NCBI GenBank assembly: GCA_026394565.1
Contig: JAPKYA010000094.1
Span: 1-38,387 of the forward strand
Length of the DNA stretch: 38,387 nt
Direction of reading: 5' to 3'
DNA from: Methanothrix sp.
GTDB lineage: Archaea; Halobacteriota; Methanosarcinia; Methanotrichales; Methanotrichaceae
Position numbers and translations under genes: made by a program. This document shows positions 15,670-23,486 of this stretch, piece after piece (positions within the stretch are counted from its first letter, which is position 1; each line of letters begins with the position of its first letter). The notes under the pieces were generated by a model. That model did no database searches. It was not told the DNA's origin and saw only the letters and a list, made by a program, of their open reading frames with translations.

Positions 15670-16433
15670 TCTCGCCCGTCTTTGATGCGCCCCTTCTCCT
15701 GGTGGAGGGAGAAGAACGCGTCCTGGTGGCTGCCGATCTTCACCTGGGCCTGGAGCATGAGCTGTGGCTGGGAGGTGTTTCTATTCCCAGCCAGACCGAG
15801 AAAATTTTAGTGCGGCTGCTGGGCTTTCTGGCCGAGATAAAACCGGACAGGCTCTTGCTCCTAGGGGACATAAAGCACAATGTTCCCAGGACGAGCTGGC
15901 AGGAGAAGAGGGAGATCCCCGAATTCCTGCGCCGGCTCTCTGCCCAGGTTTTGGTGGAGATCGTGCCGGGAAATCACGACAGCAACCTTGCCGACATGGC
16001 CCCCCTGGGTACGCGGGTGCGCCCGTCCTCCGGGTTTGTGCTCGACGGCGTGGGCTATTTCCACGGCCACACCTGGCCGGATGAAAAGGTCATGCACGCG
16101 GACAGCCTGGTGGCGGGGCACCTGCATCCGGCGATAAGGCTCAAGGACCCCCTGGGCCACTCTCCTTCCCGCCCCGTTTGGGCAAAAGCGCTGCTGATGA
16201 GTCGCGTGGTGCAAGAGCATTACGGCTTTGCCAGTGGAAGTGAGATCATCATTGCCCCCGCCTTCAACATTCTTTGCGGCGGACTGCCTCTCAATGAGCC
16301 GGTCGAGGAAATGCGCGGGCCTCTCTTAGCCATGGCCGATTGGGATGGGGCGCGCATCTATCTGCTGGACGGAACCGACCTAGGCACCCTGGCGGAGATA
16401 AAAGCGGCCCAAAGAAAGCCGGCAGAGAAGTAA
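15666..16433 (+). CDS. Metallophosphoesterase (calcineurin-like)
   Basis: The 255-residue product has all the metal-binding motifs of the superfamily: DLHLG (about 24-28), LLGDIKH (about 64-70), GNHDSN (about 99-104), a GHTW segment and GHLHP (about 146-150). It belongs to the archaeal/bacterial group of ICC-like phosphoesterases often annotated as DEAD/DEAH-helicase-associated; the substrate is unknown. The start is TTG at 15666, overlapping the TGA of the previous gene, which implies coupling. Its 3' end sequence is repeated in front of pyrE at about 18940-18955. Confidence 0.85.
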   Translation: MISPVFDAPLLLVEGEERVLVAADLHLGLEHELWLGGVSIPSQTEKILVRLLGFLAEIKPDRLLLLGDIKHNVPRTSWQEKREIPEFLRRLSAQVLVEIVPGNHDSNLADMAPLGTRVRPSSGFVLDGVGYFHGHTWPDEKVMHADSLVAGHLHPAIRLKDPLGHSPSRPVWAKALLMSRVVQEHYGFASGSEIIIAPAFNILCGGLPLNEPVEEMRGPLLAMADWDGARIYLLDGTDLGTLAEIKAAQRKPAEK

Positions 16434-16475
16434 GAATTATTACCGTGCGATTATTACAGGAAAGGGGATAACGAA

Positions 16476-16613
16476 GTGAATGATAAAGAAAAGCCGATGC
16501 GTGGGATGACCCGGCCGGAGACTTCCGCTGCAAGAGGACTCAGCTTGGGCGCGTTATGGAACGCGAATTTAAGCTTCAAAGCATTATTCTCGCACGATGA
16601 TTTGGGTATATAA
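16476..16613 (+). pseudogene. pyrE: Decayed pyrE copy (internal deletions and frameshift)
   Basis: The 46-codon frame starts GTG with VNDKEKP (intact pyrE: MNDKER). It then matches pyrE residues 55-70 (MTRPETSAARGLSLGA against MIRPEVSAVGGLTLGA) and finally the last residues (ALFSHDDLGI against ALFTRDDLDI, after a one-base shift). At least two internal blocks are missing, leaving 138 of 543 bases. The upstream 50 bases also match those before intact pyrE, including the TTATTACC segment and the GGGGATAA-GAAGTGAATGATAAAGA start region. It therefore marks an old duplication of the mpe-pyrE junction. Confidence 0.85.
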
Positions 16614-17279
16614 ATGTTTATTTCAATAATAATCCCCATAAAAAATGAACCTGCAATTCAAGAGCTAATCGATGAAATAAATGATTCCATAAAACAAAAA
16701 CATGAAATAATCGTAGTCGACAAGAGCATAGTCATACCTGAAGTTGTGGGCGCGAGAGTCATAATCCAGGAATCGGATGGTTTGGGTAATGCATTTTTAG
16801 AAGGATTATCCCATGCCCGTGGGGATATAGTCGTCCTCATGGATGGTGATGGCTCTCACCGGCCCCAGGACCTTCTTAATATGCTGAATAATATCGGTGA
16901 ATACGACATAGTATTGGGCTCCAAGCTGGTCCGAGGCGGAAAAAGCTGCGATGCCTTGGGAAGAAAGATTGTCACGATTGCCTTTGCTTGGATAACGAGG
17001 CTAATACTAGGGAAAGATATAAAAGATCCCATGACCGGCATGATGGCCACAAAACGAGATGTATTGAGCAATATGAAACTTAAGCCCAGAGGATTTAAGA
17101 TAGCAATCGAGGTCGTATATAAATCGAAGGCGAAAACAGTTGAAGTTCCCATTTCATTTTGCCGGAGGAAAGCGGGTTATACAAAAGCCGGCTTCAACAT
17201 GAATGGTGTTAGGGAAATATGCAGGATATTCATGCTGTTGTTGGAACTCAAATGGGGAAGGATGCGCGGCTACTGGTGA
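16614..17279 (+). CDS. Family 2 glycosyltransferase (dolichol-phosphate mannose synthase type)
   Basis: The 221-residue product has the GT2 opening ISIIIPIKNE, the nucleotide-sugar site DGDGSH (about 78-83; DxD type) and ARGDIVVLMDGDGSHRPQDL, typical of polyprenyl-phosphate mannose/glucose synthases. No C-terminal membrane pair is present, so the following GtrA protein may provide membrane attachment or flipping. The ATG follows the TAA of the pyrE remnant directly. The base composition is more AT-rich than the genes before it, in line with transfer of the module. Confidence 0.88.
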   Translation: MFISIIIPIKNEPAIQELIDEINDSIKQKHEIIVVDKSIVIPEVVGARVIIQESDGLGNAFLEGLSHARGDIVVLMDGDGSHRPQDLLNMLNNIGEYDIVLGSKLVRGGKSCDALGRKIVTIAFAWITRLILGKDIKDPMTGMMATKRDVLSNMKLKPRGFKIAIEVVYKSKAKTVEVPISFCRRKAGYTKAGFNMNGVREICRIFMLLLELKWGRMRGYW

Positions 17280-17292
17280 TGGGGCGGGGCCA

Positions 17293-17718
17293 ATGAAGAT
17301 CATCAAAGCCGCAATAGGCACTGATTGGCAAAATTTATTAATGTTCGCCTCTGTCGGAGCGAGTGGAGCAATTATTAATTTGCTTACAATTTGGATTTTG
17401 ACAAGTCACGAGCATCTGTATTACATGTCATCTGCAATGATCGCAATCGAAATTAGCATACTATGGAACTTCATTTTAAACACAAGAATAACATTTGAGT
17501 ACAAGTTCCTAACCGTTGGCCATCTCTTGGATTCGGTGATGAGATACCATCTAGCATCCCTTCTGGGAATATGCGTAAATTTATCTACGCTTTTTGTTTT
17601 AACTGAATTTATAAAAATAAATTATGTTATATCTGAAGCCGTCGCTATTCTGCTCGCGTTTGGATTCAACTATACGCTAAGCAAAAAATATGTATGGCGT
17701 GTTCCTTCTCAGTCCTAA
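17293..17718 (+). CDS. GtrA-family membrane protein
   Basis: The 141-residue product has four hydrophobic segments and the GtrA-like features FASVGASGAIINL at the N-terminus, WNFILNTRITF in the middle and FGFNYTLSKKYVW at the end. GtrA proteins are thought to move polyprenyl-linked sugars across the membrane or aid their transfer. ATG at 17293 gives a normal family length; the frame continues upstream inside the glycosyltransferase but without membrane features. It is 13 nt after the glycosyltransferase, so the two form a transfer/flip pair. Confidence 0.85.
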   Translation: MKIIKAAIGTDWQNLLMFASVGASGAIINLLTIWILTSHEHLYYMSSAMIAIEISILWNFILNTRITFEYKFLTVGHLLDSVMRYHLASLLGICVNLSTLFVLTEFIKINYVISEAVAILLAFGFNYTLSKKYVWRVPSQS

Positions 17719-17735
17719 AGGCCATCTCAGCCTCG

Positions 17736-18884
17736 TCAGATAATTACCGGGAAGCCATTGCTCCAGAATACCATTAAACATCCCTGCAATAAGGCAAGAA
17801 ATATGACAAGCACCTGATCCGTATTGGATTCTTTTGTCATTTGAGCCAATAATATAAAAAGAGGAAAAATCACCAGCGCAAATCTGGGCATAGAATACAA
17901 TCCCGACAACAGCGGAACTATGATTGAATACATGCCGAAGATCCAATAGGAGAATCTAATTTTTTTATAAAATAATATCATCATTGATAAAGAAATTATT
18001 GTGAATAATCCCGGAAAGATATTGGCATTTCCTGAGCCGATCAATCCTTCATATAATGTCCTAAGAGGATTGGCCAGTGATCTACCCCATGCCGATTGTG
18101 TGTGCATAAAAGCCAGAAAATCCCCAGTCAAGTAATAATTATAGATCATGAATAGCAAAAGACCAAATGGTATCATAAGCAGGTAAAAAACATCCCTGCT
18201 AATTGGTTTTGATTTCAGATATTCATATAGTGCTGGCACTATAATTAAGACGCCTAGTGATCTCGTGAGCGACAAGAAAAAACCCAATAACCCGACCAAA
18301 AGCCAGTTTCCCTTCCGGGCATAATAAAAGCAAGCCAGGGCCAGGGCGAGAAAAAGGGATTCAGTGAATACGCCTGATAAGATAAAAGCCGTAGGAAACA
18401 AAAACATGTATTTGACCGACCTGATGGCGGTATCACTGCTTTCGTCCAGTTTCACTAGATCATATAAAAATATACATGAGATTAATAAACAGATATTTGA
18501 TATAATAATTCCTGTGATGTATATATTATTAATATCGAAACTGAAAAGTCTCATAAGCAGTGGGTAAAGCGGAAAGAATGCGTAATTTGCCTGGTTATTT
18601 AAAAACGCAGCAGTCGTTGCCGAGTAACCATTCGCTGCAATCCCCAAATACCAACCTGTATCCCAAACGCCCCAAATGTCCAACCACAGTTTATCAGAAT
18701 AAATCCATACATATTCTTTGCCGTGATAGGGTTCTAAGAAGATACGGGATTGCACTCCAATAAATGTCAAAATAATTCTTGTGCTCAAAAATAATAAAAA
18801 AATATATTTCAGTTCCTGAATGGCAATTTGTGGTATAATCTTCTTTAATTTACATTCTATTACTCTTGCATATTGATCTAACAT
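17736..18884 (-). CDS. PIG-V-like polytopic mannosyltransferase
   Basis: The 382-residue product has about nine or ten hydrophobic segments. A first extracytoplasmic loop holds WDTGWYLGIAANGY (about 74-87), which resembles the WD-GWY active-site region of PIG-V/GT-C enzymes using lipid-phosphate mannose. FFPLYPLLMR follows. It converges on the GtrA gene and is equally AT-rich. A plausible role is to use the lipid-linked sugar made by the GT2 enzyme to glycosylate a surface lipid or protein. The acceptor is unknown. Confidence 0.75.
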   Translation of the reverse strand: MLDQYARVIECKLKKIIPQIAIQELKYIFLLFLSTRIILTFIGVQSRIFLEPYHGKEYVWIYSDKLWLDIWGVWDTGWYLGIAANGYSATTAAFLNNQANYAFFPLYPLLMRLFSFDINNIYITGIIISNICLLISCIFLYDLVKLDESSDTAIRSVKYMFLFPTAFILSGVFTESLFLALALACFYYARKGNWLLVGLLGFFLSLTRSLGVLIIVPALYEYLKSKPISRDVFYLLMIPFGLLLFMIYNYYLTGDFLAFMHTQSAWGRSLANPLRTLYEGLIGSGNANIFPGLFTIISLSMMILFYKKIRFSYWIFGMYSIIVPLLSGLYSMPRFALVIFPLFILLAQMTKESNTDQVLVIFLALLQGCLMVFWSNGFPVII

Positions 18885-18939
18885 TTACACTACGGTTAGA
18901 TATCAAATATTTAATTCTATTGCGAGGCACAGTGATATC

Positions 18940-18996
18940 ATCAGAGCAGTAAGGATTATTACCATAGCTATTCTTACAAGATAGGGGGATAAAGAA
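18940..18996 (+). repeat. Second copy of the mpe-3'-end/pyrE upstream sequence
   Basis: The stretch CAGAGCAGTAAGGATTATTACC onward to the pyrE GTG matches 16423-16475 at roughly 80% by eye, including what would be the last codons and stop of the phosphoesterase gene. This shows that pyrE originally followed the phosphoesterase directly. Confidence 0.75.
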
Positions 18997-19539
18997 GTGA
19001 ATGATAAAGAGAGGCTATTAGAATTGCTCAAGGACAAGTCCCTTGAGGTAAGGCCGGTCATCCTGTCCTCCGGCAAAACCAGCGATTATTACATGGACTG
19101 CAAGCGCGTTACCTTAAGTCCGGAAGGGTCCTATCTCGCGGGCAAGCTGCTGCTGGAGATGATCCGGCCGGAGGTATCCGCCGTAGGTGGGCTCACCCTG
19201 GGTGCAGACCCCATTGTATCATCCATTTCCGTTCTAAGCCATCTGCAGAAAAGAGGGCTGTCCGGCCTGATTGTGCGAAAAGAGCCTAAGAAGCACGGCA
19301 CCATGAGCTATGTGGAGGGACCGGCTCTGCAAAAGGGAGCGATGGTCGCGGTGGTGGAAGACGTGGTCACCTCGGGCGCATCCCTTCTCAGAGCCATCGA
19401 TCGCATTGCCGCGGCAGGTTATCGGCCTGTGCAGGCTCTGACCATATTAGACCGCCAGGAAGGCGGAAGAGAAGCCATCGAAGAGCGGGGATTTGTGCTG
19501 CAAGCGCTCTTTACTCGCGACGATTTGGATATAAAATAA
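18997..19539 (+). CDS. pyrE: Orotate phosphoribosyltransferase
   Basis: PyrE converts orotate and PRPP to orotidine monophosphate in pyrimidine synthesis. The 180-residue product has the PRPP-binding loop VVVEDVVTSGASLLRAI (about 112-128), the GKTSDYYMDCKRV segment and KEPKKHG of the flexible loop. The start is GTG at 18997 with GGGGGAT upstream; an overlapping ATG at 19001 is out of frame. This is the intact partner of the pseudogene at 16476. No other pyrimidine genes are adjacent. Confidence 0.95.
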   Translation: MNDKERLLELLKDKSLEVRPVILSSGKTSDYYMDCKRVTLSPEGSYLAGKLLLEMIRPEVSAVGGLTLGADPIVSSISVLSHLQKRGLSGLIVRKEPKKHGTMSYVEGPALQKGAMVAVVEDVVTSGASLLRAIDRIAAAGYRPVQALTILDRQEGGREAIEERGFVLQALFTRDDLDIK

Positions 19540-19541
19540 AA

Positions 19542-20189
19542 TTATTGCCCCTCAGGGGGCCGTTCTCCCAAGCCGGAGACATGGTTAAAGCCTTCCTGCC
19601 GCATATCTCCAGGAAATCCGCTTCCATGCTGTGTCCCGTTGTTGTCGGGTTGCCTGTTATCAGGCGGCGTCTCGCGCGGCGATACTCCGTCGGGCAGCAC
19701 ACCGCCCGGTGGCACGGCGAAGGGGTCCGTCCCCATTGGATTTGTGCCGTTCGGCCCTACATTATCCGGTGTTGTTGCTCCCGGCGTTGGCTGCGCCTGG
19801 GGCACAGCAGAAGGTGTAGCCGTAAAAGGCGCTTCCAGTCGAAGATTGCGCCAGGTTCCGTCTTCCGCGTAAGATATCTCAGAAACGATCCAATAATTCC
19901 CGCTCTGCTGCGCCGTGAGGGGGTAGCTGATCTGCTGCGTGACCCCGGGGTATAGCTGTGTGCTCTGCCCTCCCCCGTTCGCGACAATACCTGGAGGAAG
20001 ACTGGGCGCGACCACGGCTTGTGTGGAGTTCAGGCCATTGTAGGTCAGAGATACTGTTACAGTTACCATCTGTCCAACCTCCGCAGTGGGTATCAGATTC
20101 TGGTAGGCCGTAAGCTCTGCCGCCGCCGTACCCATTAATAGCCCCACCCCAAGGAGCAGAAGAATGTGCACCAATCCCAAATGCTTCAT
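19542..20189 (-). CDS. Secreted protein with a Pro/Gly-rich tail
   Basis: The 215-residue product has a signal peptide (HILLLLGVGLLMGTAAA), then an Ig-like beta domain of about 100 residues (VGQMVTVTVSLTYNGL, YPGVTQQISYPL), then a long disordered tail rich in Pro, Gly, Asn and Thr (about 115-215). The tail has no sorting signal. ATG at 20189 is chosen because TTTAAA lies about 28 nt before it, suggesting a leaderless mRNA; an ATG at 20234 would put 15 charged residues before the signal peptide. The family is unknown. It is convergent with pyrE. Confidence 0.65.
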   Translation of the reverse strand: MKHLGLVHILLLLGVGLLMGTAAAELTAYQNLIPTAEVGQMVTVTVSLTYNGLNSTQAVVAPSLPPGIVANGGGQSTQLYPGVTQQISYPLTAQQSGNYWIVSEISYAEDGTWRNLRLEAPFTATPSAVPQAQPTPGATTPDNVGPNGTNPMGTDPFAVPPGGVLPDGVSPRETPPDNRQPDNNGTQHGSGFPGDMRQEGFNHVSGLGERPPEGQ

Positions 20190-20349
20190 CGGATCTCTAT
20201 TGTTCTGCCTGCGAGATTTAAAGATACCTGTCATACGAGATTGATATGAGATCTATTCGATGCCTTGATACCTATTTCCAATATTTTGCAGACATCAGGA
20301 CATTTTCCATACATAAAATACTTATTCGGTTTGGAGATATGATCCTCTG

Positions 20350-21570
20350 ATGGACGTCTCTTTCTCTGCCTGGCGGCATTCGCGAGAAGAGAGCTTGCAG
20401 CTCAAAGGAGATAGCTTCTCCTTTCTCTTCGATAGGCGCTACACCAATCGGCTCAACCGAATGAGCCGTGTTTTCTTTGAAGCCTATGTCGTGGCCACTA
20501 AAGAGCTGGCCGCGCAGGAGGACCGCTTCCCCAGCCTTAGCGAGATAGACGCCAAGATGGAAAGCGGGGCAGTTTATGCCTTCAAGGATCGTTTGACGAA
20601 GAATACAGAGTTCTTCGAAGAGGTCAAGATTTCCGGCGTCTCCTACCTGGTCCCGCGCGCACTCAAGTTCGTGGATGTTAGCGGTACGTATACCGATTTG
20701 ATCTTGAACTTCGAAGAGGGCAGCGTGGTGCTGCCCACGCGAAGGAAGACCACCTCCCTCCCGGACAGCCCTATGCCGGTAGAAGTGGAAGAGCAAGAGC
20801 CAAGAGCTTCTCTCGTGGATGAGACCGCAAATAAAGCGCCCGCCTTTGCCGAAGATACGGCGGGGCTGAAGGACGCAGCAGCAAAACCGCAGTCGTATCC
20901 ACTGCACACTCCTGAGGCCTTCGAGGAGATCTCCCCGGCAACGGAGACGGTAGAGGCGGCATCTCCAAGCGAGCCTGCCGAAAAGATAATAGTAACTGCC
21001 ACATCCCCAGCAAGAGAGCCGTACAAGCCCCCATTGACCAAGAAGAAGATGGCAATGCCGCCAAAAACAGTCACCTTGCTTGGCGCGGCCATCTTGCTGG
21101 CTCTTCTTGCCGTTGTATCCATCTATGGCCCAACGCCAGTACAGGCACCAGTACAGCCAACGTCCCTGGTTTCGTATTCCGTATACCTTTCCAATTCCAG
21201 CAACGAAAGCTATCTTGGCCTGGACATCACCAACCCCCAGGCAATGGCCAATGATATGGAGATGGCTCTGCCCCCGGATATCGACCGGAGCATCAGTGCC
21301 CGAGGCGGAATTGTGACCATCTCACATGGAGAGAATACACTGGTGCGAATGAACTCCACCGGAGACGCCAGCGTGAAGATATATCTGCAGGGCAACTGGA
21401 CAACAATTCCTGTCGGCCTCAGCTTTTATGCGCCGCAAGGCTTCGATACCAACCTGCTGGTTCACGGACTAGCATCGACTGTCACGCGCAAGAATGAGAC
21501 CTCGGTCTTGATGTTCAACCTGACGGGAGATGGGGTAAGCTTTGAGCAGAGCTACACCCGGAAAAACTAG
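20350..21570 (+). CDS. Membrane-anchored protein of unknown function
   Basis: The protein has 406 residues. The first 115 or so form a soluble, charged domain (SFSFLFDRRYTNRLNRMSRV, YLVPRALKFVDV) that I do not recognise. Residues about 120-230 are a low-complexity linker rich in Pro, Glu and Ala. A single membrane helix lies at about 238-258 (TVTLLGAAILLALLAVVSIY), followed by an external domain of about 145 residues with several N-glycosylation sites (NSSNES, NSTG, NWT, NET). The layout suggests an intracellular-to-surface connector. It overlaps or directly precedes taw2 on the same strand. Confidence 0.6.
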   Translation: MDVSFSAWRHSREESLQLKGDSFSFLFDRRYTNRLNRMSRVFFEAYVVATKELAAQEDRFPSLSEIDAKMESGAVYAFKDRLTKNTEFFEEVKISGVSYLVPRALKFVDVSGTYTDLILNFEEGSVVLPTRRKTTSLPDSPMPVEVEEQEPRASLVDETANKAPAFAEDTAGLKDAAAKPQSYPLHTPEAFEEISPATETVEAASPSEPAEKIIVTATSPAREPYKPPLTKKKMAMPPKTVTLLGAAILLALLAVVSIYGPTPVQAPVQPTSLVSYSVYLSNSSNESYLGLDITNPQAMANDMEMALPPDIDRSISARGGIVTISHGENTLVRMNSTGDASVKIYLQGNWTTIPVGLSFYAPQGFDTNLLVHGLASTVTRKNETSVLMFNLTGDGVSFEQSYTRKN

Positions 21571-21571
21571 A

Positions 21572-22576
21572 TTGGCGGTAAGGGCAGAGAAAAAGGATGC
21601 AAATGCAGCTCTGGAAAGGGTTGTCTCTTTGGGTGTTTTTGATAGGAGCCGCAAGGTAACAAAGAGACAAAGCCATGTAGAAATCCCGGTTATCAGGTCC
21701 GTCTCCGGTTGCGAGATCGTCATGCAAGAAGATCCGGTCTTCTACAAGAAAAAGCCGGATCTCTTCCATGCCTTGCAAGGAAAGATTCCCGACGAATGCA
21801 TCCATCTTATTCCGCGCGGCTGGTTCATAATGGGAGAGGTAATCGTAGTCAAGATTCATCCCGACCTGAAGCCGTATGAGCAGCATATCGGCCAGGCTCT
21901 TTTAGACTTTTATCCTCGCTGCTGCACTGTCTTAGCCGATGATGGCATCTTCGGCCCCTTTCGCGAGCCTGCGCGCAGAATCATCGCAGGAAACAAGACT
22001 CAGACGGTGCATAAAGAAAATAAAGTGGTCTTCAATTTAGATGCGAGCCTGGTGATGTTCTCGCCGGGCAACCTCAGGGAGCGCATAAGGATGAGCCGTC
22101 TCGGCAAGGGCGAACATGTAGTGGACATGTTTGCCGGGATTGGCTACTTCACTCTTCCCATGGCAGTTCATTCCCGGCCGAGGAAGATCACGGCCATTGA
22201 GCTGAATCCCAACGCCTACCATTTTCTTTGCCAAAATATTCGGCAAAACCATGTGGAAGAGATAGTAGAGCCGATCTATGGTGACTGCGCGAAGGTAACT
22301 CCAGAGGGCGTCGCCGACAGAGTGGTGATGGGCATGGTCCAGGTAACCGACCAGTACCTGCAAACGGGCATTTCCGCTCTGAGGCCGGGGGGCATACTGC
22401 ATTACCATCAGACCATTGCTTCTCGCATGTATCCGGCCGCGGCCATTAAAGATGTGACAGAGGCAGCTGCGGCTTTGGGCTGCCGGGCCGAGATCCTGAG
22501 CTGTGTGCTGGTAAAGAAGTACTCTCCCGGTGTAGTTCATGCCGTGATCGATGCACGAATCGATAGGGATTTTTAG
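21572..22576 (+). CDS. taw2: tRNA wybutosine-synthesis aminocarboxypropyltransferase Taw2
   Basis: Taw2 transfers the aminocarboxypropyl group of S-adenosylmethionine to the tricyclic base imG-14/m1G-derived residue at tRNA-Phe position 37. The 334-residue product has a Trm5-like N-terminal region and the Rossmann motifs VVDMFAGIGYFTLPMAV and AIELNPNAYHFLCQNI. RVVMGMVQ followed by GGILHYHQ replaces the NLP motif of Trm5 methyltransferases, favouring Taw2. TTG at 21572 gives the family-like start (M)AVRAEKKDA; an earlier TTG at 21542 lies within the preceding gene. Confidence 0.82.
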   Translation: MAVRAEKKDANAALERVVSLGVFDRSRKVTKRQSHVEIPVIRSVSGCEIVMQEDPVFYKKKPDLFHALQGKIPDECIHLIPRGWFIMGEVIVVKIHPDLKPYEQHIGQALLDFYPRCCTVLADDGIFGPFREPARRIIAGNKTQTVHKENKVVFNLDASLVMFSPGNLRERIRMSRLGKGEHVVDMFAGIGYFTLPMAVHSRPRKITAIELNPNAYHFLCQNIRQNHVEEIVEPIYGDCAKVTPEGVADRVVMGMVQVTDQYLQTGISALRPGGILHYHQTIASRMYPAAAIKDVTEAAAALGCRAEILSCVLVKKYSPGVVHAVIDARIDRDF

Positions 22577-22596
22577 CGGGAGATTTATTTGCAGCT

Positions 22597-23262
22597 ATGA
22601 TTGTCACTTGGCTCGGACACTCCTGCTTTCATTTGAAGGGCGAGGAAGGCCTTTCTATCCTCCTGGATCCTTTTCATGAGAACGATGTGGGATATGTCAT
22701 GCCCATAGTTGAGGCGGACATTGTGATCATAAGCCATGACCACTTGGATCACAACAATGTCGACGCCGCAGGAAGCAATCCGGATGTGATCTTCGACCCC
22801 GGCTATTACATCAGCATGGGAATGGATATCACAGGCATAAAGTCGTATCATGACGCAAAGAGAGGAAAGCTGCGAGGCGAAAACACCATCTTCTGCTTCG
22901 TGCTGGACGACATAAGAGTCTGTCACCTGGGCGATCTTGGGCATACTTTGACCCCGCACCAGGTAAAGGCCATCGGTCCTGTGGACCTGCTCTTTCTGCC
23001 GGTTGGCGGAAGATATACCATCGATGCCGCCGGTGCGAACACGGTGATGAAACAACTGCATCCAAAGGTGGTTGTGCCCATGCACTACCGCACAGGGGCC
23101 CTGGGCTTTGAGCTTGATCCTGTAGACGATTTTCTCAAAGGCCGGGAGCCTGTAAAGCCGCAAGATGAACTGCAACTGGCCAAAGAGGATCTGTCGGGCG
23201 AGGGCAGGGTGGTGCTCCTCACCTGCCCAGGGGCAGAAGGGTCCAGCCAATCGATAGATTAA
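22597..23262 (+). CDS. UPF0173 metal-dependent hydrolase (metallo-beta-lactamase fold)
   Basis: The 221-residue product has WLGHSCFHLKG at its start, the SHDHLDHN metal motif (about 46-53), a later HLGDLGH and a C-terminal VPMHYRTGA, all standard for UPF0173 hydrolases. The physiological substrate of this family is not established. It follows taw2 by 20 nt with GGGAGAT upstream, so it may be cotranscribed. The tRNA-Gln gene follows. Confidence 0.9.
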   Translation: MIVTWLGHSCFHLKGEEGLSILLDPFHENDVGYVMPIVEADIVIISHDHLDHNNVDAAGSNPDVIFDPGYYISMGMDITGIKSYHDAKRGKLRGENTIFCFVLDDIRVCHLGDLGHTLTPHQVKAIGPVDLLFLPVGGRYTIDAAGANTVMKQLHPKVVVPMHYRTGALGFELDPVDDFLKGREPVKPQDELQLAKEDLSGEGRVVLLTCPGAEGSSQSID

Positions 23263-23290
23263 TAACTACCTGCTGCGAGGTTAGTGGCGA

Positions 23291-23363
23291 AGCCCGGTAG
23301 TGTAGCGGTCAATCACAGGAGGCTCTGGACCTCCCCACCCAGGTTCGAATCCCGGCCGGGCTA
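23291..23363 (+). tRNA. tRNA-Gln (anticodon CUG), intronless
   Basis: The acceptor stem is AGCCCGG/CCGGGCT with discriminator A. The anticodon stem is GGAGG/CCTCC around loop CTCTGGA, giving anticodon CTG. The T-loop is TTCGAAT and no CCA is encoded. The T-stem CCAGG/CCCGG contains an A-C mismatch at its middle pair. A TATA-like TTAATA lies about 30 nt upstream and T-runs follow. Confidence 0.92.
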
Positions 23364-23421
23364 CTTTTCCTGTATTTTCCGTTTTTCATTCGGCATGAGT
23401 AGACACGGTCATCCTGGGAAC

Positions 23422-23449
23422 TATCTGACTTATCAGAAGATTATCTGAC
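23422..23449. promoter_or_regulatory. Repeated TATCTGAC motif upstream of the AIR-synthase-like gene
   Basis: TATCTGAC occurs at 23422-23429 and 23442-23449. TCTGA-CTTA-TCAGA between them forms a short inverted repeat. The arrangement of three half-sites about 40-65 nt before the gene could bind a regulator; no such factor is known. Confidence 0.3.
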
Positions 23450-23486
23450 ACAAGATCTTTACTAGAGGAGAGGACAACACCGCCTC

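Noticed and set aside
22585-23250. Leftward 221-codon frame mirroring the UPF0173 gene
   Set aside because: Same length and position as a clear hydrolase on the other strand; no motif of its own.
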